This document shows, piece by piece, positions 18,152-26,620 of a DNA stretch of 64,000 nucleotides; position 1 is the first letter of the stretch, and every line of letters begins with the position of its first letter. The translations under genes and the position numbers were made by a program. The notes under the pieces are model-generated. The model saw only the letters and a list, made by a program, of their open reading frames with translations. It was not told the DNA's origin and made no database searches. Source of the DNA: an uncultured Campylobacterales bacterium (lineage in GTDB: Bacteria; Campylobacterota; Campylobacteria; Campylobacterales; Arcobacteraceae); contig CANNFB010000009.1 of the NCBI GenBank assembly GCA_947503785.1, positions 37,037 to 101,036 of the forward strand, given 5' to 3'.

Positions 18152-19163
18152 CTTTCCCGAAGGCATGTTAAATGCAATTATGAAGAAAGATGATATAAAA
18201 CTTAATATTAATTTACATAATAGTAAGTTTTTAACAGGATTAAAAACAGGGGTCTCAAAAGTATCAGCATATGCAGTAATAATAATGTCAATAATGGATG
18301 CTGTAAAATATCAGAAAAATGAAGATTATGATGCACTAGCAGCAACAGTAGCTATGATAGGAGTAAATGTCCTAGCTCTACTAGTTACTAGTGGAATGCC
18401 ATTAGTAGTATTTGTAACAATAAGTTCAATAGTATATGCAATTGCAATGTTAACATTTGTAGATAGTGCTTTTGAGTCTTATTTGAAAAGGTCTTTGTTC
18501 TATGAAAATAAAATGTCAAAAAACAAATATATCAAAAAATATCCAGCAACATTTCTTTTAGAATCAACAAATAAAAACTCTAGCCTAAAAGCAATTAATT
18601 CAGATGGTTTTACAAAAACAAAAGAGATATTTGATTTTATAGGAAAGAACTATGAGAAAAATGAGATATATTTTGATACAGGATTAAAAAATGAGCTAAG
18701 TTTTTTAAATGCTGCTTTATATGGATATAAACTAGAAATAACAGATTTTAACTCACATCAAAGAGTAAAAATAAAAACAGGTTTAGAGATAAGTATGTAT
18801 GTTAATCATGCTGTAGAAATACCTAAAGATATTGCTGAAGATATTGATTTTACATTATATTTAGTAGGTGACAAAATTAATAAAAATTTTAAATTAAAAG
18901 ATTTAGTTAATAATGGAAGTTCGTATGCATTTAACTTCTTCCCAGAAAAAGACCCATACTTTGATTTATCACTATTCCCACACAGTTTAAAAGTAAAAAA
19001 TCATACATCATATATCATAATAAAATCTTCAAAAATAGATATGAAATATAAAGTAGTATTTAGAGATAATGATAAAATAACACCAAACTCTCACATAGAA
19101 ATAGATAGTTTAGAGCAAGTAAGCTTTGATATAGAAGACGAAGAAATAATAGAAGGAAAATAA
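18111..19163 (+). CDS. Displaced C-terminal toxin module (orphan tip)
   Basis: A 350-residue protein from the first available ATG, which has no Shine-Dalgarno and sits inside the 210-base repeat. After the repeat-encoded start it has its own membrane region (about residues 50-125: AYAVIIMSIMDAV, then ATVAMIGVNVLALLV and VVFVTISSIVYAIAML) and a beta-rich tip. This region is a distant paralog of the toxin C-terminus: ESYLKRSLFYENKM matches ENYINKSLLYKTKM, and EIFDFIGKNYEKN matches DIQNFIGDNYDKN. So it is a second, different toxin tip parked downstream. It may be silent until recombined with the toxin body, or it may be translated as a short protein. TTG of the next gene follows the stop directly. 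Confidence 0.65.
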   Translation: MDYEYKFKTIILNSFPEGMLNAIMKKDDIKLNINLHNSKFLTGLKTGVSKVSAYAVIIMSIMDAVKYQKNEDYDALAATVAMIGVNVLALLVTSGMPLVVFVTISSIVYAIAMLTFVDSAFESYLKRSLFYENKMSKNKYIKKYPATFLLESTNKNSSLKAINSDGFTKTKEIFDFIGKNYEKNEIYFDTGLKNELSFLNAALYGYKLEITDFNSHQRVKIKTGLEISMYVNHAVEIPKDIAEDIDFTLYLVGDKINKNFKLKDLVNNGSSYAFNFFPEKDPYFDLSLFPHSLKVKNHTSYIIIKSSKIDMKYKVVFRDNDKITPNSHIEIDSLEQVSFDIEDEEIIEGK

Positions 19164-19976
19164 TTGAAAAAAATATTACAAACAATATTACTTATAAGTT
19201 TAACCCTAGGAATTACAGCTTGTACAAAAGAAGAAAAGAAAAAAGAAGAAGTTAAATATACCGCTTCATTACCTATGCCTGAATGGGATGAGGAAAAGAG
19301 TAAAAGAATTTGGAATGTCTATAAAAACTGGCATACTGCAAAAAATGATCCAATCCCCGCCACAAAAATAGGTTACGCATACGCAGATAAACTAAAAGAC
19401 CATGAAAAAGCACTAGAGTGGTTTAAATATGCTGATTCAATGGTAAGCTTTGGAGAAAACTCATATTTTGCATGTTATTCATTGAATAAATTAAAACAAT
19501 ATGATGAAGCAATAACTTGGTGTAAAAAAGCAGTTGAACAAAACTGGGATAAGGCATTACTAGAACTAGGTGATGTTTATCTTAATAAATTAGATTATAA
19601 TGAGTCTATAGTGTGGTTTAAGAAATCTTTTGAAAAAACAAAGGATAATATATCTGCAAATGCTCTAGGTTATGCTTATTCAGATATAAAAAAATTTAAA
19701 GAAGCTGAGAAGTGGTATAAAGAAGCTATTAAACTTGATAATTATGAGGCTTATAAAAATATAGCGATACTTTATAATAAAAATTTAAAAGATGATATAA
19801 AAGCTGCAGCTTACTCAATTGCAGTTATTAATACAAAGTATAGAAAAGGTTCAGTATTAAAACTTTTAAAGGAAACATGGAAAATACCAAACGAAACAAT
19901 AAAAAAAGGCTACGAATTACAATTAAACTCGCCAGATTTTCCTGTTAAATATGATGGTAACTTAGGATTAGAATAA
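19164..19976 (+). CDS. TPR/Sel1-like lipoprotein, putative immunity protein 2
   Basis: A 270-residue precursor starting at TTG directly after the stop of the orphan tip, with GAAGGAAA as Shine-Dalgarno. The signal ends in the lipobox ITAC (Cys20), followed by a Lys/Glu linker. The mature protein has about five helical TPR/Sel1-type repeats (for example DHEKALEWFKYAD, YDEAITWCKKAV, FKEAEKWYKEAIKLD). The last ~60 residues are paralogous to the lipoprotein at 17216 (shared NLKDD, ETIKKGYELQL). It is probably the partner of the second tip. It is a lipid-anchored periplasmic protein; the immunity role is inferred from the paired arrangement. Confidence 0.65.
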   Translation: MKKILQTILLISLTLGITACTKEEKKKEEVKYTASLPMPEWDEEKSKRIWNVYKNWHTAKNDPIPATKIGYAYADKLKDHEKALEWFKYADSMVSFGENSYFACYSLNKLKQYDEAITWCKKAVEQNWDKALLELGDVYLNKLDYNESIVWFKKSFEKTKDNISANALGYAYSDIKKFKEAEKWYKEAIKLDNYEAYKNIAILYNKNLKDDIKAAAYSIAVINTKYRKGSVLKLLKETWKIPNETIKKGYELQLNSPDFPVKYDGNLGLE

Positions 19977-20131
19977 TAAAGATATTCTTAACTCTGCTGG
20001 TAGTTGGTATATTTTTTTGCAAGATACTCAGTATAAAAACAACAAGAAATAACACCCGTTCATCCAGATTTAATAAAACAAGATATGAAGAATATAAAAA
20101 ACTCTTCAAAATAAGATATATTCGATTGTAA
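19976..20131 (+). pseudogene. Possible remnant of a third small lipoprotein or membrane peptide
   Basis: A frame of 51 codons is open between the second lipoprotein gene and ruvX and ends in TAA at 20129-20131, but lacks a normal start codon. It would read Ile-Lys-Ile-Phe, then a hydrophobic stretch LTLLVVGIFFCK and a basic tail. This looks like a signal peptide that lost its Met codon. It may be the trace of another immunity gene, or chance. Confidence 0.3.
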
Positions 20132-20133
20132 AT

Positions 20134-20514
20134 TTAATCTTTTGTTAAATATCTCTCAAGAATAATCTTAGCAGCAATAGAGTCTATTCTTCCGTCTCTT
20201 TTGTATTTAATTTCACCTTTGATTAAATCCTCTGCTTCAATTGAACTCATATTTTCTTCTTGAAATTCATAAGGAATTTTCAGTTCTAAAAGTGCTACAA
20301 AATGTTTTATTCTTTTTTGCATATCTTCACTCGAACTAGGAAATCCAACGATTAGTTTTTTAATATCCCATTCTTTTAAAAAAGTATTTACATCACGTGC
20401 TGCTTGATTTCTATTTTTTCTTAAAATTGGATCTTTTGGAGTTACAATATTTGAACCAACACATATAGCAACTCCAATTCTTTTAAGACCTACATCAATA
20501 GAAGCTAGGCTCAA
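20134..20514 (-). CDS. ruvX: Putative Holliday junction resolvase RuvX (YqgF)
   Basis: YqgF-family nucleases have an RNase H fold; in bacteria they act in 16S rRNA 5' end maturation and possibly in resolving Holliday junctions. The 126-residue protein has the first catalytic Asp in SIDVGLKRIGVAI, the Glu in FQEENMSSIEAED and the last Asp in DGRIDSIAAKIILE. Its ATG overlaps the stop of the metF-like gene by four bases, so the two are cotranscribed. Length is normal for Campylobacterota. Confidence 0.92.
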   Translation of the reverse strand: MSLASIDVGLKRIGVAICVGSNIVTPKDPILRKNRNQAARDVNTFLKEWDIKKLIVGFPSSSEDMQKRIKHFVALLELKIPYEFQEENMSSIEAEDLIKGEIKYKRDGRIDSIAAKIILERYLTKD

Positions 20515-21434
20515 GAAATAACTTCATTCGCAACATCAAATCTATTTGCTGTCATTAAGTGTATTTTTGGGTGTATTTTTCTAATTTCTTTGTAAATATC
20601 TTGACTTAGTCTCATTCCAACTTTATACTCTTCTTCTACAGATATTTTGTGAGCATTTTCAAGTTGGTCAATCCAATATTGCGGTACATGAATGCCAGGA
20701 ACTTGAGCTTCTAAAAAAAGTGCAGTTCTTAGTTTTGTAATAGGAAATAATCCAAAGATTAATTGAGATTTCTTCTTATCTCCTGAAACATCTTCTTTTG
20801 CTTTATCAAATGTTTCAAGTAATTTTTTTGCATTATCAATATCAAATACTGGTTGAGAAATAATTCCTAAAGAACCATTTTGTATTTTATTATGCATTTT
20901 TTTCTCTAATGTTGAGAAGTTTCTTGCATATGAATTTACAACTGAAAAAGGAAATATTTGCTTTGGTTCGATTTTAAAAGGATGCCCTGCAAAATCCATT
21001 CCATAATTAAATGATTTTATGATTTTTAAAAGCATTAATGAGTTTGATTCAAATACACCTTTTGAGTGTGGTTGGTCACTCATTTTTGCAGGATCTCCTG
21101 TAAGTGCTAAAATAGCTCGTACATCAAAATCACTAGCTCCTAATAAATCTGATTGTAAAGCAATCTTATTTCTATCTCTCATACTCATAGTTGCAATTAC
21201 TGGTTTGTTAAATTCCATTTGTAATTTAAGTGAGGCAAATAATGCGTTGTATTTTAATTTTGCAAGTGGGTTATCTGTACAAGAAAATCCATCTACTTTA
21301 TTTTGTAGTTTAAATTTTTTAATTCTTTCAATAATATTATGCATAGAAGGTTCATGTTGTGGTGTTGTTTCTAATGTTAAATAATAGTCTTCTTGAAGTT
21401 TTTGTAGTAGTGTTTCAAACATAGGGAAAAACAA
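20511..21434 (-). CDS. Methylenetetrahydrofolate reductase-family protein
   Basis: A 307-residue TIM-barrel protein of the MTHFR superfamily, which in its classic form reduces 5,10-methylenetetrahydrofolate with FAD to supply methionine synthesis. Visible elements are the early YYLTLETTP strand, VIATMSMRDRNK, LALTGDPAKMS (the usual LRGDPP region is changed to LTGDPA) and FGLFPITKLRTALFL. The start may be TTG at 21434 or ATG at 21422; AAAAGGA directly abuts the TTG and is 12 bases from the ATG, so the ATG is preferred. It heads the ruvX operon. Whether it is the true MetF or a paralog is unclear. Confidence 0.75.
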   Translation of the reverse strand: MFFPMFETLLQKLQEDYYLTLETTPQHEPSMHNIIERIKKFKLQNKVDGFSCTDNPLAKLKYNALFASLKLQMEFNKPVIATMSMRDRNKIALQSDLLGASDFDVRAILALTGDPAKMSDQPHSKGVFESNSLMLLKIIKSFNYGMDFAGHPFKIEPKQIFPFSVVNSYARNFSTLEKKMHNKIQNGSLGIISQPVFDIDNAKKLLETFDKAKEDVSGDKKKSQLIFGLFPITKLRTALFLEAQVPGIHVPQYWIDQLENAHKISVEEEYKVGMRLSQDIYKEIRKIHPKIHLMTANRFDVANEVIS

Positions 21435-21503
21435 TCCTTTTAGTATATTTAGTTAAATTTAGATAATATTATATCCTTAAAAGACTAAAACTAGGGAAAA
21501 TTA

Positions 21504-22124
21504 ATGAAATTAGCTATTTTTGATTTTGATTCAACACTTATGGATGGAGAGACAATAGACTTTCTAGCAGATGAGTTAGGAATAGGAAAAGAAGTTGCAC
21601 TTATAACTGAAGAAGCTATGTCTGGACGACTTGATTTCTTTGAATCTTTAACTACAAGAGTAGGTTTATTAAAAGGTTTAGAGTATCAAAAAGCCGTTGA
21701 TATTTGTAAAGATTTACCATTAATGCCAGGAGCAAAAGAACTAATTCCAGCTTTAAAAGCAAAAGGTTATAAAGTTGTATGTTTTTCAGGTGGCTTTAGA
21801 ATTGGAACTAGTCCTGCAAAAGATATTTTAGGTTTAGATGCAGATTTTTCAAATGTATTACATGAAAAAGATGGAATATTAACAGGTCTTGTTGGTGGAG
21901 ATATGATGTTTTCTCATTCAAAAGGTGATATGATTCAAAGACTACAGTCTTTATTGGGCGTAACTCGTGCTGATACTTTAGTTTGTGGTGATGGAGCTAA
22001 TGACTTATCTATGTTTGCACATGCAGATACAAGAATTGCCTTTTGTGCAAGAGAAGTATTAAAAAAAGAAGCAAATATTATTATAGATGAAAAAGATTTA
22101 ACAAAAATATTAGAAAAAATATAA
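21504..22124 (+). CDS. serB: Phosphoserine phosphatase SerB
   Basis: SerB makes L-serine from phosphoserine. The 206-residue HAD-fold protein has motif I DFDSTLMDGE (nucleophile Asp7, acid/base Asp9), motif II CFSGGF (with the Ser), a lysine in FSHSKGDMI and motif III GDGANDLSM. This matches SerB without the N-terminal ACT domain, as is normal in this group. It is followed after 9 bases by transaldolase, so both are likely cotranscribed. Confidence 0.94.
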   Translation: MKLAIFDFDSTLMDGETIDFLADELGIGKEVALITEEAMSGRLDFFESLTTRVGLLKGLEYQKAVDICKDLPLMPGAKELIPALKAKGYKVVCFSGGFRIGTSPAKDILGLDADFSNVLHEKDGILTGLVGGDMMFSHSKGDMIQRLQSLLGVTRADTLVCGDGANDLSMFAHADTRIAFCAREVLKKEANIIIDEKDLTKILEKI

Positions 22125-22133
22125 GGAAAACAG

Positions 22134-23126
22134 ATGAGCTTAAAAGAAGATATTAATTACTCTTTATGGTGTGATTTTATAGAAAGAGATTTTTTAGAGA
22201 ATAGATTTCAAGAGATAATTAAAGATGAAATTATTCAAGGTGCTACATCAAATCCTGCAATTTTTGAATCTTCAATTTCAAATTCTGTTGCATATAAACA
22301 ACAACTTGATATGTTACAAGCAAATAATGCAAAAACTATTTATGAAGAATTAGCACTTACGGATATTAAAAGAGCAGCTGAATTACTTTCTTCTTTACAT
22401 AAAGAAGATTCTGATGATGGCTTTATTTCAATTGAAGTGGATCCTTCATTATGTGATGATGCTCAAGGAACTATTGATGAAGGTGTAAGATTACACTCTT
22501 CAATAAATGCTGAAAATGTAATGATTAAAGTACCTGCAACTGAAGCTGGATATATTGCTATGAGAGAATTAACTTCAAAAGGTATTCATGTAAATGCAAC
22601 GTTGATTTTTTCTCCTATACAAGCTATTAAATGTGCGCAAGCCTTGGATGAAGGTATTAAAGATTCTAATAAAGATATTAAAGCCGTAGTTTCTGTTTTT
22701 GTTTCTAGATTTGATAGAATGTGTGATGGGGAGTTTATCACTAAAGGTTTAGTAACTTCTAAACTAGGTATCATAAACGCAACTAAATGTTATCATGAAA
22801 TTAATAAGTTTAAAAACTCTAATATTAGAACATTATTTGCAAGTACAGGTGTAAAAGGAAATGAATTATCACCTAGTTATTATATTGATAACTTAATCTT
22901 TCCAAACTCTGTAAATACTGCGCCTTTATCAACTATTGAAGATTGGGTAAAAGATGGAGTTAAAGAAGAAACAAATATTATGAGTGAAGAAGAGTGTAAT
23001 GCATACTTTGAAAAAATAAAGAACAAGAAAGTAAATATGAATAATATTTATAATGAGCTATTAACTCAAGGTTTAGATGCATTTAAAGTTTCATTTAAAG
23101 ATTTATTATCAAAGTTAATTAACTAA
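22134..23126 (+). CDS. tal: Transaldolase
   Basis: Transaldolase moves a dihydroxyacetone unit between sugar phosphates in the non-oxidative pentose phosphate pathway. The 330-residue TIM barrel has the start signature GATSNPAIF, the Schiff-base lysine in VMIKVPAT, HVNATLIFSP and FVSRFDR. It lies between serB and the DAHP synthase gene, so erythrose 4-phosphate made here is next used by the neighbour enzyme. A strong AAGGA Shine-Dalgarno precedes the ATG. Confidence 0.95.
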   Translation: MSLKEDINYSLWCDFIERDFLENRFQEIIKDEIIQGATSNPAIFESSISNSVAYKQQLDMLQANNAKTIYEELALTDIKRAAELLSSLHKEDSDDGFISIEVDPSLCDDAQGTIDEGVRLHSSINAENVMIKVPATEAGYIAMRELTSKGIHVNATLIFSPIQAIKCAQALDEGIKDSNKDIKAVVSVFVSRFDRMCDGEFITKGLVTSKLGIINATKCYHEINKFKNSNIRTLFASTGVKGNELSPSYYIDNLIFPNSVNTAPLSTIEDWVKDGVKEETNIMSEEECNAYFEKIKNKKVNMNNIYNELLTQGLDAFKVSFKDLLSKLIN

Positions 23127-23176
23127 GTAAAAATAAGATAACATTTCAAAATTAAAAATACAAAAAAAGGCAGAAA

Positions 23177-24541
23177 ATGAAGAATTGGGAACCAAATAGT
23201 TGGAGAGACTTTCCAATAAAACAACAACCAACTTATACTGATTTAGATAAGTTAAACAAAGTAGAAAAAGAACTAGGTTCATATCCTCCACTTATTTTTG
23301 CAGGAGAAGCTTTAAATTTAAAGAATCAATTAGCTGATGTAGTAAATGGTAAAGCTTTCTTACTTCAAGGTGGAGATTGTGCTGAATCTTTTGCTTCATT
23401 TGATGCAAATAATATTAAGAATTTGTTTAAAGTTATGATGCAAATGTCTGTAGTTTTAACATTCTCAGGAGGATGTCCTGTTGTTAAAGTTGGACGAGTT
23501 GCTGGCCAATTTGCAAAACCTAGATCTTCTGATTTTGAAGAAATAAATGGAATTTCATTGCCTTCTTATAGAGGAGATATTGTAAATGATATTGAATTTA
23601 ATGAAAAATCAAGAGGTCCAAAACCTAAAAAGTTATTAAAAGCATATAATCAAAGTGCTGCAACGATGAACTTACTTCGAGCTTTTTCTCGTGGAGGTAT
23701 GGCTGATTTAAATCAAGTACATTTATGGAATACAGACTTTGTAAATGATAATACTTTAGGTGAAAAATATAATGAGGTATCGCATAAAATTACTGAAGCA
23801 CTTAATTTTATGAAAGCTTGTGGAATTACAAGTCAAACAACTCCAAACTTAGCTCAAACAACACTATTTACTTCACATGAAGCATTGTTATTAAACTATG
23901 AACAAGCACTAACTAGAAGAGATTCAATTACTGGTGATTGGTTTAACTGTGCCGCTCATATGTTATGGATAGGTGATAGAACAAGAGATTTAAAAGATGC
24001 TCATATTGAATATTTTAGAGGGATTAAAAATCCAATTGGATGTAAAGTAGGACCTTCTATGAAAGAAGATGAATTGATTCAGTTAATTGATACTTTAAAT
24101 CCAGAGAATGAAGCGGGAAGACTAAACTTAATTGTGCGAATGGGTGCAAATAAAGTTGGAGATTTCTACCCAAAATTACTTGAAAGAGTAAAAAGAGAAG
24201 GGAAAAATGTATTATGGTCATGTGACCCAATGCATGGAAATACTATTAAAGCTGATAATGGTTATAAAACTAGAGATTTTGAAGCAATATTATCTGAAGT
24301 AAAACAGTTCTTTCAAATCCATAGAGCTGAAGGTACTTATGCTGGTGGTATTCACTTAGAAATGACTGGTCAAGATGTAACTGAGTGTACAGGAAGTGCA
24401 AGTTCAGCAGTTACTACTGAAGGACTAGCATCTCGATATCATACTCAATGTGACCCAAGATTAAATGCTGACCAAGCACTTGAGTTATCATTTATGATTG
24501 CAGATACTTTAAAAGAAGCTAGAAAAGATTTAATTATATAA
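23177..24541 (+). CDS. Class II 3-deoxy-7-phosphoheptulonate (DAHP) synthase
   Basis: The enzyme joins phosphoenolpyruvate and erythrose 4-phosphate in the first step of the shikimate pathway. The 454-residue protein is of the plant-like class II family: [24 protein letters not shown] with the metal Cys, [22 protein letters not shown], and [10 protein letters not shown] with the metal-binding His. The length matches class II enzymes (about 450 residues). It ends the serB-tal run and is followed by a strong terminator. Confidence 0.95.
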   Translation: MKNWEPNSWRDFPIKQQPTYTDLDKLNKVEKELGSYPPLIFAGEALNLKNQLADVVNGKAFLLQGGDCAESFASFDANNIKNLFKVMMQMSVVLTFSGGCPVVKVGRVAGQFAKPRSSDFEEINGISLPSYRGDIVNDIEFNEKSRGPKPKKLLKAYNQSAATMNLLRAFSRGGMADLNQVHLWNTDFVNDNTLGEKYNEVSHKITEALNFMKACGITSQTTPNLAQTTLFTSHEALLLNYEQALTRRDSITGDWFNCAAHMLWIGDRTRDLKDAHIEYFRGIKNPIGCKVGPSMKEDELIQLIDTLNPENEAGRLNLIVRMGANKVGDFYPKLLERVKREGKNVLWSCDPMHGNTIKADNGYKTRDFEAILSEVKQFFQIHRAEGTYAGGIHLEMTGQDVTECTGSASSAVTTEGLASRYHTQCDPRLNADQALELSFMIADTLKEARKDLII

Positions 24542-24572
24542 TTAAATCTTTTAAGTTTTTAGCATAAAAAAA

Positions 24573-24602
24573 GGGAGATAGTTTTACTATCTCCCTTTTT
24601 TT
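24573..24602. terminator. Strong bidirectional terminator
   Basis: A perfect 10-bp stem GGGAGATAGT with a TTT loop is preceded by a run of A and followed by a run of T, so it can stop transcription from both the DAHP synthase gene (plus) and the ArsC-like gene (minus). Confidence 0.9.
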
Positions 24603-24623
24603 ATCTCTAATTTTTTTAGATGA

Positions 24624-24965
24624 TTATAAAAAAGTTTCTTTATAAATCTCTTCTTTAAAAGCTACTAAAACTTTTCCATCATATTCAACTAGAGGTCTTT
24701 TTAAGAGCATAGGCTCTTTTTTTAACCACTGTATTTTCCCATCATCATCTAAATTTAACTCTTTTAATTTTAAAGTTCTATATTTAGTACCTCTTGAATT
24801 AAATAGTAAATTTATATCTGCTTTTTCTACCCATGAATCTATTAGATCTGAAGTTGGTAATTCTTTTTTAAAATCAAAAAATTCAACGTCTATTTCGTTG
24901 TCCTTAAAAAACCTTAAGGCTTTTCTAACAGAGTCTCAGGTTTTTATTCCATAAACCTTAAACAT
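24624..24965 (-). CDS. ArsC/YffB-like oxidoreductase with in-frame TGA at the catalytic Cys: candidate selenoprotein
   Basis: Read through one TGA, this is a complete 113-residue ArsC/Spx/YffB-type protein. It starts at ATG 24965 with AGGAAG upstream and ends at TAA 24624. The N-terminus reads MFKVYGIKT-X-DSVRKALRFF, where X at codon 10 (24936-24938) is TGA, exactly where the family has its redox Cys (GIKxCDTxxKA). Further family features are intact: FNSRGTKYR near residue 57 and the PMLLKRPLVE arginine-proline near residue 91. No other stop is present. An 18-base hairpin starts 16 bases after the TGA and has GG at the start of its loop, as in bacterial SECIS elements. The gene follows gatC by 8 bases. 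Alternatives are a nonsense mutation or a sequencing error, but the rest shows no decay. Confidence 0.75.
24902..24919 (-). promoter_or_regulatory. SECIS-like hairpin downstream of the TGA codon
   Basis: On the minus strand CCTTAA-GGTTTT-TTAAGG forms a 6-bp stem (7 with a closing G-T pair). The loop begins 22 bases after the TGA and starts with GG; bacterial SECIS elements typically have a conserved G in the first two loop positions about 16-37 bases after the UGA. Flanking GTT and AAC can add a lower stem. Codons here (GCC, AGG, AAG, GAC, AAC) are G/C-ending, unlike most of this genome, which fits selection on RNA structure. Confidence 0.65.
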
Positions 24966-24973
24966 TTTTCTTC

Positions 24974-25264
24974 CTATTCTATAATTTTTGGTACGACAAA
25001 AAACCCATCTTCACTTTTTGGTGCATGATCTAAAATGTGTTTTGATAGTTCTAAGTCTTGATTTGCGTTATCTTCTCTAAGTGGTGTTCCACCCTCAATT
25101 GTACTAAATGTAGCTTCAATATTTGATACATCTATCTCATTTAAGTTTTCAACAAAGTTAATAATATCAGCAAGTTCTGCTTTTAAATTTTCTTTTTTTG
25201 ACTCATCTATTTCTAAACTAGATAGTTTTGATAGTTTTGCAATTAAGTTATCATCAACAGTCAT
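24974..25264 (-). CDS. gatC: Aspartyl/glutamyl-tRNA amidotransferase subunit C
   Basis: GatC is the small chaperone-like subunit of GatCAB, which amidates mischarged Glu-tRNA-Gln and Asp-tRNA-Asn. The 96-residue protein has the family start DDNLIAKLSKLSSLEIDESKKE, INFVENLNEIDVSN and the C-terminal PLREDN ... APKSEDGFFVVPKIIE. Length is normal. It heads a probable two-gene unit with the TGA-containing ArsC-like gene, 8 bases downstream. gatA and gatB are not nearby. Confidence 0.95.
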   Translation of the reverse strand: MTVDDNLIAKLSKLSSLEIDESKKENLKAELADIINFVENLNEIDVSNIEATFSTIEGGTPLREDNANQDLELSKHILDHAPKSEDGFFVVPKIIE

Positions 25265-25328
25265 ATTTTTCCTTATAATTTCTAATATATATCTATTTTA
25301 ACATAAAAATAGAAAATCTTCTTTTAAT

Positions 25329-26474
<1,146 letters not shown>

Positions 26475-26620
26475 TTAAAAGAATTATATCTAAAGTAAAT
26501 TAATATTTAAATTTATAATTATTAATTTATCTAAAAGCCTTGTTATGGAGATAAAATAAAATTATTTATTTTATCTTTTTTTTGTTATACTTATAAAGCA
26601 TATATTTTACAAGGAAAAAA

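Noticed and set aside
24936-24938. The TGA in the ArsC-like gene read as a plain nonsense mutation
   Set aside because: Possible, but the frame on both sides is intact, the change hits exactly the redox Cys, and a SECIS-like hairpin lies at the right distance. I therefore list it as a selenoprotein candidate and not as a pseudogene.
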